Origin: Candidatus Abzuiibacterium crystallinum
GTDB taxonomy: Bacteria > Omnitrophota > Omnitrophia > Omnitrophales > Abzuiibacteriaceae
Direction of reading: 5' to 3'
Assembly (NCBI GenBank): GCA_002787155.1
Contig: PCVY01000043.1
Coordinates: 1-35,340 of the forward strand
DNA length: 35,340 nucleotides
The notes under the pieces: generated by a model
Seen by the model: only the letters and a program-made list of their open reading frames with translations
Database searches by the model: none
What the model was told of the DNA's origin: nothing
Part shown: positions 8,228 to 15,306 of the stretch, piece after piece
How positions within the stretch are numbered: position 1 is the stretch's first letter
Layout of the letters: every line of letters begins with the position of its first letter
Translations under genes and position numbers: made by a program

Positions 8228-8587
8228 ATGAGATCCAAACTTCTTCGATTTTTGATTTATTCAATGATCGTGATCGGTTGTGCGCAATTATGCTGGGCAG
8301 CTGAGAAAGCCGCTGCGCCGTATGAAATAGGGCGCGGCAAGGTGCTTCGTTACTATGAAGAACGGTCAGGAGACTGGGCTTCTTATGTTTTATTGAAAGA
8401 TCCGCTTGGGAAAGAGCAAAAATATTATGTTAATGCTGTTCTTACCCTTGTGAAACGCGGACCTGAAGTGCAGAAAATTGGTGATGTAACTGGCGGAGAC
8501 AATATTGTTGTGCTTTATCGTATGGAAGGGAAAAAGCCACTGGCTTCAATGATACAGATAGAAGATTTAGCACACTCCATGCCTTAG
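8228..8587 (+). CDS. Small exported protein of unknown function
   Basis: I do not recognise this protein with certainty. ATG 8228 gives 119 residues: a basic MRSK start, a hydrophobic stretch (about 5-22) and a plausible signal peptidase I site after CWA. The mature part has alternating hydrophobic strands: a glycine, strand, DPLGKEQKYYVNA, then GDVTGGDNIVVLYR and a final A-x-MIQIE. That pattern resembles small beta-barrel DUF5666-like domains, but this is only a resemblance. An in-frame ATG at 8210 overlaps the gltX stop as ATGA; I prefer 8228 because aaagga at 8213-8218 is correctly spaced and the signal peptide then starts cleanly. Confidence 0.7.
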   Translation: MRSKLLRFLIYSMIVIGCAQLCWAAEKAAAPYEIGRGKVLRYYEERSGDWASYVLLKDPLGKEQKYYVNAVLTLVKRGPEVQKIGDVTGGDNIVVLYRMEGKKPLASMIQIEDLAHSMP

Positions 8588-8608
8588 GCGTGTTCCAGAT
8601 AAGGTGAC

Positions 8609-8636
8609 TTGAAAACATTCCCGAAGTCGCTAGAAT
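8609..8636 (+). promoter_or_regulatory. Probable sigma70-type promoter of the tRNA-Gln locus
   Basis: TTGAAA at 8609-8614 and TAGAAT at 8631-8636 are separated by 16 bases. Transcription would begin near 8643, eight bases ahead of the mature tRNA-Gln 5' end. Each hexamer has one mismatch to TATAAT or two to TTGACA. No other promoter-like pair is evident between 8588 and 8650. Confidence 0.6.
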
Positions 8637-8650
8637 GGTGGCTTATTTAT

Positions 8651-8723
8651 TGGGGGATGGTGTAACTGGCAACACGTCTGGCTCTGGACCAGAAGACTCT
8701 AGGTTCGACCCCTAGTCCCCCAG
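8651..8723 (+). tRNA. tRNA-Gln (anticodon CTG)
   Basis: A complete cloverleaf can be folded by eye: acceptor tggggga/tccccca (8651-8657 and 8716-8722) with discriminator G 8723; D stem gtgt/acac; anticodon stem tctgg/ccaga with loop ctctgga, anticodon CTG; variable loop agact-like; T arm ctagg-ttcgacc-cctag. CCA is not encoded. The match of every stem makes this secure. Confidence 0.96.
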
Positions 8724-8759
8724 TACTGACTTTCATTAAAATTATAAGATAAATTGGAT
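8721..8759 (+). repeat. tRNA-flank direct repeat, copy 1
   Basis: This 39-base block starts with the last three bases of tRNA-Gln (cag) and continues tactgactttc. It matches 8826-8864 at about 33 of 39 positions, offset 105 bases. It marks a past duplication of the tRNA locus. The stretch between the two copies (8760-8825) begins tgggag and ends ggggcag, reminiscent of the ends of tRNA-Gln, but the middle no longer folds as a tRNA. Confidence 0.75.
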
Positions 8760-8825
8760 ATGGGAGTTAGTACAGTCCCAGCGCTTTTATTGAGGTGTCG
8801 TTTTCGTTTCAGAGTGGCACTGGGG

Positions 8826-8864
8826 CAGTACTGACTTTCGTTAAGAATATAAAATAAATTTAAT
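8826..8864 (+). repeat. tRNA-flank direct repeat, copy 2
   Basis: Second copy of the tRNA-Gln downstream flank, starting cagtactgacttt and diverging slightly toward its A/T-rich end. It leads directly into the decayed tRNA-Leu copy, which suggests that the duplicated unit once ran from tRNA-Gln through its spacer to tRNA-Leu. Confidence 0.75.
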
Positions 8865-8935
8865 GAAACTCAGGTGAAGACACGTCAGCTTGATGTGCCG
8901 GTGCCGCAAGGCTTGCAGGTTTTTCGACTAGACTG
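8863..8935 (+). pseudogene. Decayed tRNA-Leu copy
   Basis: Bases 8879-8921 match the intact tRNA-Leu at 8989-9031 in 36 of 43 positions, covering the end of the D arm, anticodon arm, variable arm (ccgcaagg) and start of the T arm (gcaggtt). The 5' acceptor strand and the 3' half of the T arm and acceptor are not recognisable, the anticodon stem carries a mismatch, and the anticodon position reads GAT rather than GAG. It should not be a working tRNA. The boundaries are approximate. Confidence 0.8.
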
Positions 8936-8967
8936 AAAGTTCTTTTCTTGATTAATTGTTTTATTAA

Positions 8968-9049
8968 GCGCGGGTGGTGAAATTGGCAGACACGCCAGCT
9001 TGAGGGGCTGGTTCCGCAAGGAGTGCAGGTTCAAATCCTGTCCCGCGCA
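8968..9049 (+). tRNA. tRNA-Leu (anticodon GAG)
   Basis: Class II tRNA with acceptor gcgcggg/cccgcgc (8968-8974 and 9042-9048) and discriminator A 9049. The anticodon stem is ccagc/gctgg around loop ttgaggg, anticodon GAG. The long variable arm includes ttccgcaaggag, and the T arm is gcagg-ttcaaat-cctgt. CCA is not encoded. The long variable arm and anticodon identify leucine. Confidence 0.96.
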
Positions 9050-9113
9050 TTCTGCTTCGCTCAAGTATTTTCATATCTTGAGCTTCGCAGCAATGTTTCC
9101 CGAAGCAGAATGC
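9047..9113. repeat. Palindrome overlapping the tRNA-Leu 3' end
   Basis: Arms gcattctgcttcg (9047-9059) and cgaagcagaatgc (9101-9113) are perfect 13-base inverted copies. Nested inside are gctcaag (9059-9065) and cttgagc (9077-9083). The left arm takes in the last three bases of tRNA-Leu. It could end tRNA transcription or be a REP-like element; there is no T-run. Its gagcgaagc-gaat composition resembles the element at 390-484. Confidence 0.7.
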
Positions 9114-9156
9114 TGCTACGAAGCCATGCTGTTAAAGACATGGCGAAGTAGAGCAT
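9110..9156. repeat. Second palindrome, 15-bp interrupted hairpin
   Basis: Pairs are atgct/agcat (9110-9114, 9152-9156), ctac/gtag (9116-9119, 9148-9151), a symmetrical gaa/gaa internal loop, and gccatg/catggc (9123-9128, 9139-9144) closing a 10-base loop. It directly follows the previous palindrome and shares four bases with it. The hairpin runs over an in-frame ATG at 9155, which argues that translation of the following gene starts further down. The rest of the 163-base gap after tRNA-Leu holds no recognisable gene. Confidence 0.65.
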
Positions 9157-9211
9157 GTTCAGTAACTATCATATGAACATCATGAAAAATAAAATCGAAA
9201 GTGAAACTAAA

Positions 9212-10561
9212 ATGAATACACAAATCTTTCGTGAGTACGACATCCGGGGTGTCGCTGATAGGGACTTGACGAGCTCAACCGTCGAATTAATAGGGAAGGC
9301 CTACGGGACTTTCCTGAAACGTCAGAAGAAAACAGTTATTTCTTTATCCAGAGATTGCCGTGTCAGTTCACCGCGTATTCACGAAGCTTTTCTGAAGGGC
9401 GTTCTTTCAACCGGTGTGAATGTTTATGACATCGGTCTGACGACCACCCCTTGTCTTTATTTTTCGATTTTTCACCTCAAAACACAAGGTGGTGTCATGA
9501 TCACCGGTTCTCATAATCCGCCTGACCAAAATGGTCTCAAGATGTGTATTGATACGGCCAGTTTGTTTGGATCACAAATTCAGGAACTAAAAGGGTTAAT
9601 CGAGAAATCAGACTTTGAAACAGGCCAAGGGAAAGTCACTGAAAAACCAGTCCTTAAAATCTACACGGATTACATTAAAGGCCTGTTTAAATCTCAAAAC
9701 CGGCTCAAAGTGGTTGTGGATTGCGGTAATGGCATGACTGGAATGATTGCGCCCGAAGTTTTTAAATCCTTTGGCCATGAGGTGATTGAGCTTTACACAA
9801 AAGTGGACGGTACTTTCCCGAATCACCCGGCAGATCCGAGCGAACCTAAGAATTTAAAAGAATTGATTGAACAAGTGAAAGTCACCAAAGCGCACGTCGG
9901 ACTTGCTTTTGACGGAGATGGTGATCGGGTGGGCGTGGTAGATCATGAGGGGAACATCATTCCCGGCGATATTTTGCTGATTCTTTATTCCCGTGCCATT
10001 TTAGCAAAGAAAAAAGGCGGCACTTTTATTGCCGATGTGAAGTGTTCTAATTTGTTGTTTCAAGATATTGAAACCCACGGTGGCCGTGCTATCATGTGGA
10101 AAACCGGCCATTCCTTGATTAAAGCAAAAATGAAAGAAGAAAAGGCTGTTTTGGCAGGCGAGATGAGCGGCCATATGTTTTTCGCCGACCGATGGTTTGG
10201 TTTTGACAGCGGCATTTACGGCGCTTGCCGTGTTTTGGAAATTCTAGACGAAACTCAAAAAACCATTCCATCACTTCTAAGCGGTGTTCCCAAAACCGTT
10301 GCCACACCCGAAATCCGGGTGTCTTGCCCCGATGATAAAAAGTTCAACATAGTCAGGCGTGTTGTAGAATCATTCAAAACCGAAAAGTATCAGGTGGTGG
10401 ACATTGATGGGGTGCGCGTTGAATTTAAAGACGGTTGGGGTCTTTTACGTGCGTCCAATACACAACCCGTTTTGGTGATGCGCTTTGAAGCGCAAAACGA
10501 GAAGAGGTTGAATGAAATTCGTCAGCTCATTGAAGCAAAAGTGAAGGAGTTTTCTAAATAA
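9212..10561 (+). CDS. manB: Phosphomannomutase/phosphoglucomutase
   Basis: Alpha-D-phosphohexomutase that interconverts mannose (or glucose) 6- and 1-phosphates. TGSHNP carries the phosphoserine S100 (98-103), DGDGDR at 234-239 binds Mg, GEMSGH recognises the sugar and RASNTQP the phosphate. GEMSGH and adjacency to a mannose-1-P guanylyltransferase favour the AlgC/ManB type. The start at ATG 9212 gives 449 residues, the family size, with FREYDIRG near the N-terminus; the open frame begins at 9155, but those 19 extra residues fall over a hairpin. No strong ribosome site is seen. manC starts 4 bases after the stop, so GDP-mannose synthesis is an operon. Confidence 0.93.
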   Translation: MNTQIFREYDIRGVADRDLTSSTVELIGKAYGTFLKRQKKTVISLSRDCRVSSPRIHEAFLKGVLSTGVNVYDIGLTTTPCLYFSIFHLKTQGGVMITGSHNPPDQNGLKMCIDTASLFGSQIQELKGLIEKSDFETGQGKVTEKPVLKIYTDYIKGLFKSQNRLKVVVDCGNGMTGMIAPEVFKSFGHEVIELYTKVDGTFPNHPADPSEPKNLKELIEQVKVTKAHVGLAFDGDGDRVGVVDHEGNIIPGDILLILYSRAILAKKKGGTFIADVKCSNLLFQDIETHGGRAIMWKTGHSLIKAKMKEEKAVLAGEMSGHMFFADRWFGFDSGIYGACRVLEILDETQKTIPSLLSGVPKTVATPEIRVSCPDDKKFNIVRRVVESFKTEKYQVVDIDGVRVEFKDGWGLLRASNTQPVLVMRFEAQNEKRLNEIRQLIEAKVKEFSK

Positions 10562-10565
10562 ATTT

Positions 10566-11618
10566 ATGAAATGGGCCATCGTGATGGCAGGAGGGCAAGG
10601 CAAACGCTTGTGGCCCTTAAGTCGCCAAAATAACCCCAAACAGTTTTTAACTCTTTTTGGCGGGAAATCTTTAATCGAACACACCATTGACCGCATCAAA
10701 CCCATTGTACCGGCTCACCGGATCTGGGTCATCACACATCAAGATTATGTTGCGCGTACGCGCAAACTCTTAAAATCAGTGCCCGCAGCTCAAATCATCG
10801 GAGAGCCGGAAGCCAGAAATACAGCAGCGACCATCGGATTAGGTGTTTACTTAATTCAAAAACGGGATCCAAATGCAGTCGTAACCGTTTTTCCGGCGGA
10901 CCATATTATTTTAAATAAACGGTTATTTGCTCAAGCAGTTTTAAAAGCCATGAAACGCGCCGCACACGGTGTTAGTCATGTCTTGTTTGGAGTCGTACCG
11001 ACATATCCGGCAACCGCTTATGGCTATATTGAACGCACCTCTAAACAAACTGCTCGACAGGTTTTTCAGGTGAGTCGATTTATTGAGAAGCCTCATCTCA
11101 AGAAAGCAAAGCAGCTTTTTCAAAATAAGAAAATGTATTGGCAAGCAGGTATTTTTACGTTTCACATTAATACATTTATCACATCACTCCAAAAAACACT
11201 TCCCCGACATGCTCGGCAGATTCAGCAAATCACCGCGCATTGGCCAAAAGGCAAAGCTTCTAAAATGCCCAAGGCGCACTTGTTCAAACAACTTAGCAAT
11301 ATTTCGGTGGATTTTGGCGTGATGGAAAAGAGCCGTAACATTGAAATGATTCCTGCCCGTTTTGATTGGAACGATGTGGGCAGCTGGAATGCCCTGTCGT
11401 CTGTGTGGCAGCGTGATCAAAACGGAAATGCCGTACACGGTTCCGCGGTTTTCTTAGAGGCTAAACATAATCTGGTACGGTCCTCTCAACGGTTAACTTG
11501 TTTGCTCGGGGTCAATGATTTGATTGTCATTGATACGGATGATTCCGTTTTGATTACAACCAAACATCATGCCGAACAGGTGAAACAGCTTACCGATACC
11601 TTGAAGCTGAAAATCTGA
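10566..11618 (+). CDS. manC: Mannose-1-phosphate guanylyltransferase
   Basis: Transfers GMP from GTP to mannose 1-phosphate, making GDP-mannose for envelope glycans. GGQGKRLWPLSR at 9-20 is the nucleotide loop, EPEARNTAA at 80-88, FPADH at 109-113, FIEKP near 173, and SVDFGVMEKS plus DWNDVGSW later in the chain. At 350 residues it has only the transferase and a short left-handed helix end, lacking the C-terminal isomerase domain of bifunctional ManC/AlgA. It follows manB by 4 bases. GDP-mannose could feed the glycosyltransferase at 27998, though no link is visible in the sequence. Confidence 0.94.
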   Translation: MKWAIVMAGGQGKRLWPLSRQNNPKQFLTLFGGKSLIEHTIDRIKPIVPAHRIWVITHQDYVARTRKLLKSVPAAQIIGEPEARNTAATIGLGVYLIQKRDPNAVVTVFPADHIILNKRLFAQAVLKAMKRAAHGVSHVLFGVVPTYPATAYGYIERTSKQTARQVFQVSRFIEKPHLKKAKQLFQNKKMYWQAGIFTFHINTFITSLQKTLPRHARQIQQITAHWPKGKASKMPKAHLFKQLSNISVDFGVMEKSRNIEMIPARFDWNDVGSWNALSSVWQRDQNGNAVHGSAVFLEAKHNLVRSSQRLTCLLGVNDLIVIDTDDSVLITTKHHAEQVKQLTDTLKLKI

Positions 11619-11649
11619 CTGCGGCGCTTATCGATATCAAATAAACCAT

Positions 11650-12495
11650 ATGACAATGCAATCCTTTTTCACACCTGATTTTTATCATGCTGCCCTCTTG
11701 GGATTTATTCAGGGTTTAACGGAGTTTTTTCCAATTTCCAGTTCCGGTCACTTGGTGTTGTGTCAGCGCGCTTTTGGTTTACAAGAGCCCGAAGTACTTT
11801 TCAATATTTTATTGCATCTCGGAACACTGGGTGCTGTGGTAGTTTATTTTTGGAAGGAGCTGCTTATTTTGCTTGATCAAACCCTTAAGGGTTTGAAAGC
11901 GTTGACCCAGAAAATCACCTGGCCTGAATGCCTTCAAACTTATCCAGGATTCGAGGAATTTGTTTATCTTTGCGTTGCGATGGTTCCCACGGTTGCCATG
12001 GGGCTTTTGCTGAATGATTTCTTTGAATCCATGTTTGGATCTGAGAAAGGTGTTTTATTTGCCTTACTCCTCACAGGTATTATTTTATGGTCAACCAAAT
12101 GGATCAAAAGGGGTACAGCAAATCAACCGTTAAACTACCGAATTGCATTCTTGATCGGTTTGGCGCAAGGCTGTGCCATTATGCCCGGTTTATCGCGCTC
12201 GGGCGTGACCATTGTGGCGGCGCTTTGGTGCGGTTTAAGTGCTCAAAAAGCCATTAAATTCTCTTTTTTCTTATCCGTCCTCAGTATTTTAGCAGCGAGC
12301 GCATACGAACTGCTGCATGCCGTCGCGATTTCCCATTTTCATTGGTGGAGCGTTCTCATAGGGGTTATCGTTTCTTTTCTCACCGGGCTTGCTTCTATTC
12401 GGGGGCTGGTATCCATTATTCAGAAATACAAATTGCATTGGTTTGCCGTTTACTGCGTATGCATGAGTATTTTAGGTTTCTTCATTTTGGTTTAA
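11650..12495 (+). CDS. uppP: Undecaprenyl-diphosphate phosphatase
   Basis: Integral membrane enzyme that recycles undecaprenyl pyrophosphate to the monophosphate carrier used for peptidoglycan and surface glycans. QGLTEFFPISSSGHL (21-35) and PGLSRSGVT (179-187) are the two active-site motifs. Seven to eight hydrophobic segments span its 281 residues. ATG 11650 is used, with ATG 11656 as an alternative; neither has a clear ribosome site. It lies 31 bases after manC and one base before the rRNA methyltransferase. Grouping with GDP-mannose genes fits an envelope role. Confidence 0.95.
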   Translation: MTMQSFFTPDFYHAALLGFIQGLTEFFPISSSGHLVLCQRAFGLQEPEVLFNILLHLGTLGAVVVYFWKELLILLDQTLKGLKALTQKITWPECLQTYPGFEEFVYLCVAMVPTVAMGLLLNDFFESMFGSEKGVLFALLLTGIILWSTKWIKRGTANQPLNYRIAFLIGLAQGCAIMPGLSRSGVTIVAALWCGLSAQKAIKFSFFLSVLSILAASAYELLHAVAISHFHWWSVLIGVIVSFLTGLASIRGLVSIIQKYKLHWFAVYCVCMSILGFFILV

Positions 12496-12496
12496 T

Positions 12497-13693
12497 ATGT
12501 CTGCTCTCCGCACCCAATCAGCCAGAGTCATTCTAAAAGCAGGGAAAGATAAACCCGTGAAGAGTTTTCATCCATGGGTGTTTTCGGGTGCTATTTCGGA
12601 AGTGGATGATTTTCATCAGGCGGGTGATTTGGTGCGCGTTTGCGCAAGTGATCAAAGTTTTCTCGGAATTGGTTATTTAAATCCTCAGTCTCAAATTGCT
12701 GTTCGGATGCTTACCTTTATTGATGAGCCGATCGATGACGCTTTTTGGGTGCGTCGGCTGAAGGCGGCACTTCTTTTAAGGCAGAATTTTATTTCCTCAT
12801 CTACCAATGCTTATCGTTGGGTCAATGCGGAAGGAGATGGACTGCCCGGGTTAATGATTGACCGCTATGGTGATTATGCGGTGGTTCAATTCCAAACGCT
12901 TGGCATTGAAAAGTGCAGGGATCAAATTTTGAATGCGCTTTCAAACTGTGTGCAAGTTAAAGGTGTTTATGAACGGAATGATTTAACGACGCGCGAACGG
13001 GAAGGAATGGAAAAACGTAAAGGTGTGTTACGAGGTGAAGAACCGCCCGATTGTTTAACCATTCAGGAAAATGGTATTGCTTTTGATGTTGATTTAAAGA
13101 CAGGTCAGAAAACGGGTTTTTTCTTAGATCAGCGCGAAAACCGAGCTTTGGTGGGGGCGATTGCCAAAGGCAAGCAGGTTTTAAATTGTTTTGCCTATTC
13201 AGGCGGTTTTTCAGTTTATGCGGCCAAAGGCGGTGCGCATGCCGTTACTTCAGTTGAAATCTCTGAGAAAGCTGCTGACTGGTGTCGAGTCAATTTTGAA
13301 AAGCAGGGTTTAAGCCGCTTGTGTCAACATGAAGTGATTGTGCAAGATGCGTTTGATTATCTCAGAGAGAGCAAGCAACCGTTTGATTTTATTATTTTAG
13401 ATCCGCCTGCTTTTTGTAAACATAAGAACCAGATTCAAGAAGCTGCTAAGGGTTACAAAGATATTAATCTTCACGCCTTCAAACGCCTAAATCCGAACGG
13501 TTTACTCTTTACTTCGTCTTGTTCGTCGTTTATCACAGCCGATTTATTTCAAAAGATTGTCTTTGGAGCAGCCAAAGATGCCAAGAGGGAAGTGCAAATC
13601 ATCAAAGCGACCCATCATGCTATTGATCATCCCATTAGTATTTATCATCCGGAAGGGGAGTACCTGAAGAGTCTTTTGTGCCGCGTGATTTAA
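12497..13693 (+). CDS. rlmI: RlmI-like 23S rRNA (cytosine-5) methyltransferase
   Basis: SAM-dependent rRNA methyltransferase with an N-terminal PUA domain (about 10-85) and a C-terminal Rossmann domain. LKTGQKTGFFLDQRENR (200-216) and NCFAYSGGFS (230-239) form the SAM site, DPPAF lies at 302-306, and C342 in TSSCS is the likely catalytic Cys. E. coli RlmI makes m5C1962 in 23S rRNA. The length of 398 matches. It begins one base after the uppP stop. The end is convergent with the pseudopilin gene, with a 117-base gap holding a palindrome. Confidence 0.92.
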   Translation: MSALRTQSARVILKAGKDKPVKSFHPWVFSGAISEVDDFHQAGDLVRVCASDQSFLGIGYLNPQSQIAVRMLTFIDEPIDDAFWVRRLKAALLLRQNFISSSTNAYRWVNAEGDGLPGLMIDRYGDYAVVQFQTLGIEKCRDQILNALSNCVQVKGVYERNDLTTREREGMEKRKGVLRGEEPPDCLTIQENGIAFDVDLKTGQKTGFFLDQRENRALVGAIAKGKQVLNCFAYSGGFSVYAAKGGAHAVTSVEISEKAADWCRVNFEKQGLSRLCQHEVIVQDAFDYLRESKQPFDFIILDPPAFCKHKNQIQEAAKGYKDINLHAFKRLNPNGLLFTSSCSSFITADLFQKIVFGAAKDAKREVQIIKATHHAIDHPISIYHPEGEYLKSLLCRVI

Positions 13694-13735
13694 CCTAAGG
13701 CATTCATCTCAAATTAACTGATGGGTCGGGGAAAT

Positions 13736-13783
13736 GCTTCGGCAGGCTCAGCATCTTTCAAAGCATCCTGAGCTTGCCAAAGG
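13736..13783. repeat. Imperfect palindrome between convergent genes
   Basis: Left arm gcttcggcaggctcagcat and right arm gcatcctgagcttgccaaagg are inverted copies matching at about 15 of 21 positions around a short ctttcaaa loop. The sequence resembles a widespread class of intergenic palindromes containing ggcaggctcag. It sits between the stop of the rlmI-like gene and the stop of the minus-strand pseudopilin, so it might act as a two-way terminator, but there is no T-run on either side. Confidence 0.55.
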
Positions 13784-13810
13784 ACTCCCCCATGGCATTA
13801 ACTCAATCAA

Positions 13811-14362
13811 TTAAATGGGATCTCCGGTAAGCTCGCCAAAGCCTCCCAAGTCTTCCCAGTTACTTAAGTTTGGGGTCCCAGATTCACGGGTATTCGTATA
13901 AGCAAGTTTAAAGCCTTTATTCGCGCCCGCAACAATGTCTGCTTTTGTGATTAAGAGGTCGTAATCTTGTCCGCTGCCACGTTGCTTGTAATAACATTCA
14001 TAAGTTCCGGCACCTCCCGGAAAACCGCCGCTCCCGCTGCCATGGCAAAGTGTTTTCAAAAGGTCCTGAAGATCTTCAATATTTTGCAAGTTAGTAGGAG
14101 TTGCCCAACCCGTCAAACCATTCGGCCACGCGTAATCAGGCGGATATTGGTTTGGGTTCTGGTCCATATAAATATCTTTCATAATTTTATGGATTTGTGA
14201 AATGGCGACAGAAAGTGAATCTTTCTGAGCATTTAATTGAGTGCGTTGATAAAAAGGATATGAAAGCAAAATGATAACGCCCGCTATTGCCATGGTCATC
14301 ATGACATCCGTAGCAGTCCAGCCCCCCATTTTCTTCTTTTTTAATTGACACACTTTTTTCAT
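13811..14362 (-). CDS. Pseudopilin-like secreted protein A
   Basis: Start at ATG 14362 gives 183 residues; the frame extends to a GTG at 14398 but that leader would be overlong. The leader MKKVCQLKKKKMGG is strongly basic and ends in Gly, followed by a hydrophobic helix (about 18-36), as in class III signal peptides cut by prepilin peptidase. After the cut the residues are W1-T-A-T-D5, where type IV pilins normally have F1 and E5. The globular part shares a long conserved block with protein B (QIHKIM, DIYMDQNPN, YPP, WP, NLQN, two Cys). Function is unknown; minor pseudopilin of a type II-like or pilus system is the best guess. No secretion machinery is nearby. Confidence 0.75.
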   Translation of the reverse strand: MKKVCQLKKKKMGGWTATDVMMTMAIAGVIILLSYPFYQRTQLNAQKDSLSVAISQIHKIMKDIYMDQNPNQYPPDYAWPNGLTGWATPTNLQNIEDLQDLLKTLCHGSGSGGFPGGAGTYECYYKQRGSGQDYDLLITKADIVAGANKGFKLAYTNTRESGTPNLSNWEDLGGFGELTGDPI

Positions 14363-14398
14363 TGAGGTCGCCTTAACCTTATTCCTTTTCCCTAGCAC

Positions 14399-14578
14399 TT
14401 TGCACTTTCGCTGATAAATAATACCTGCTTATACGGTTTTTTTCAAACCGCCCAGCTTAAATGATTACTTTATTTAGCGTCTTAATAAGTCATGCCCTTT
14501 AGCGACATCAGAAATTGGTTATGGGAGATTGATGGAAGTCTCATAATACGGATATCGGTCTAAGCATAGGTTGGGACT
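14399..14578. other. Gap between pseudopilin genes, small hairpin
   Basis: The 216 bases between the two minus-strand pseudopilin genes (180 bases if the GTG start of gene A is allowed) contain cggttt/aaaccg (around 14439-14455), a 6-base stem with a T-rich loop, and no coding frame. It might slow or stop transcription coming from gene B. No clear promoter for gene A is visible. Confidence 0.35.
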
Positions 14579-15115
14579 TTAAAGACCGCTCATCCTGCTC
14601 ATGTGGTTAGTCCATTCATCGTAAGGCTCGATTGTCCAGTAGGGGTTTGCATGAGTAAAAGCTGAAAGAGCTTTCGCATTACTACCGCCCACTTTTGAAC
14701 CGTCTTGAGCAACGAAATCGTAGTTTTGGCCGTTTTCTTTTTGCTCGTAGAAACAGGCATAGTTTCCCCGGCCCCCGGGGACATCTTCTTCACGGCATAA
14801 TTGCCGTAAAACATCTATTAGTTCCTGAACATTCTGAAGATTAGCAGGCGCCGCCCAATCTTCCAAGCGATCAGGCCAAAGGTTGGTAGGCGGATATTCA
14901 TTCGGATTTTGATCCATGTAAATATCCTGCATAATTTTGTGAATTTGATTCATTGAAATTGCTAGTGCTTGTAAATCCGATGAGATCCTTACTTGTTGGT
15001 ACATAGGCAGAGAAAGCACCGCCACCAAACTGGCCACAGCAGCCGTGGCAACCAAATCGATGGCTGTCCAACCGCGTTGTCTTGTGTGTCTCTTAAGATG
15101 CTTTCTAATCATCAT
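14579..15115 (-). CDS. Pseudopilin-like secreted protein B
   Basis: 178 residues from ATG 15115, with aaggga 7 bases upstream on the minus strand; ATG 15112 is an alternative. The leader MMIRKHLKRHTRQRG is basic and ends in Gly, then W1-T-A-I-D5 begins a hydrophobic helix of about 20 residues. The globular domain is clearly paralogous to protein A: IHKIM-x-DIYMDQNPN, YPP, NLQN and the two Cys (LC and Y-x-C) about 17 residues apart, likely a disulfide pair. The C-termini diverge, with aromatic residues here. The pair arose by tandem duplication. Function unknown. Confidence 0.78.
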   Translation of the reverse strand: MMIRKHLKRHTRQRGWTAIDLVATAAVASLVAVLSLPMYQQVRISSDLQALAISMNQIHKIMQDIYMDQNPNEYPPTNLWPDRLEDWAAPANLQNVQELIDVLRQLCREEDVPGGRGNYACFYEQKENGQNYDFVAQDGSKVGGSNAKALSAFTHANPYWTIEPYDEWTNHMSRMSGL

Positions 15116-15206
15116 GTTTTTTCCCTTAAAAAGTCATTTGACATTTAATACAATTAAAGATTAGCTGATTCTTAAGCGTTTTACAATGTCAGGCAAACTG
15201 CCGTGA

Positions 15207-15238
15207 TTGACTTTCTTAAACGTTTTAGGTAGTATAAT
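15207..15238 (+). promoter_or_regulatory. Possible promoter of trpS-scpAB operon
   Basis: A perfect TATAAT at 15233-15238 lies 69 bases ahead of trpS. TTGACT at 15207-15212 is close to the -35 consensus but the 20-base spacer is longer than ideal, so the -35 assignment is doubtful. The rest of the 191-base gap between divergent pseudopilin B and trpS shows no gene. Confidence 0.45.
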
Positions 15239-15306
15239 CTATTACGTAAACTCTGATCTGAAAACTATTTACGAAAAGTAGAGAAAATAAGTAAAGTAAA
15301 AATCTG

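Noticed and set aside
8879..8921. Functional tRNA-Ile from the GAT at the anticodon position
   Set aside because: The surrounding acceptor and T-arm strands do not pair and the sequence is plainly a damaged tRNA-Leu.
8721..8967. Integrated element bounded by attL/attR at a tRNA gene
   Set aside because: The repeated flank encloses only about 100 bases, with no integrase or cargo; tandem tRNA duplication explains it.
9155..9211. Longer N-terminus for phosphomannomutase from ATG 9155
   Set aside because: The ATG lies in the 3' arm of a strong hairpin, and the extra 19 residues have no counterpart in the family.
13736..13783. Intrinsic terminator for the rlmI-like and pseudopilin genes
   Set aside because: A hairpin is possible but neither strand has a following T-run, so it is listed only as a palindrome.
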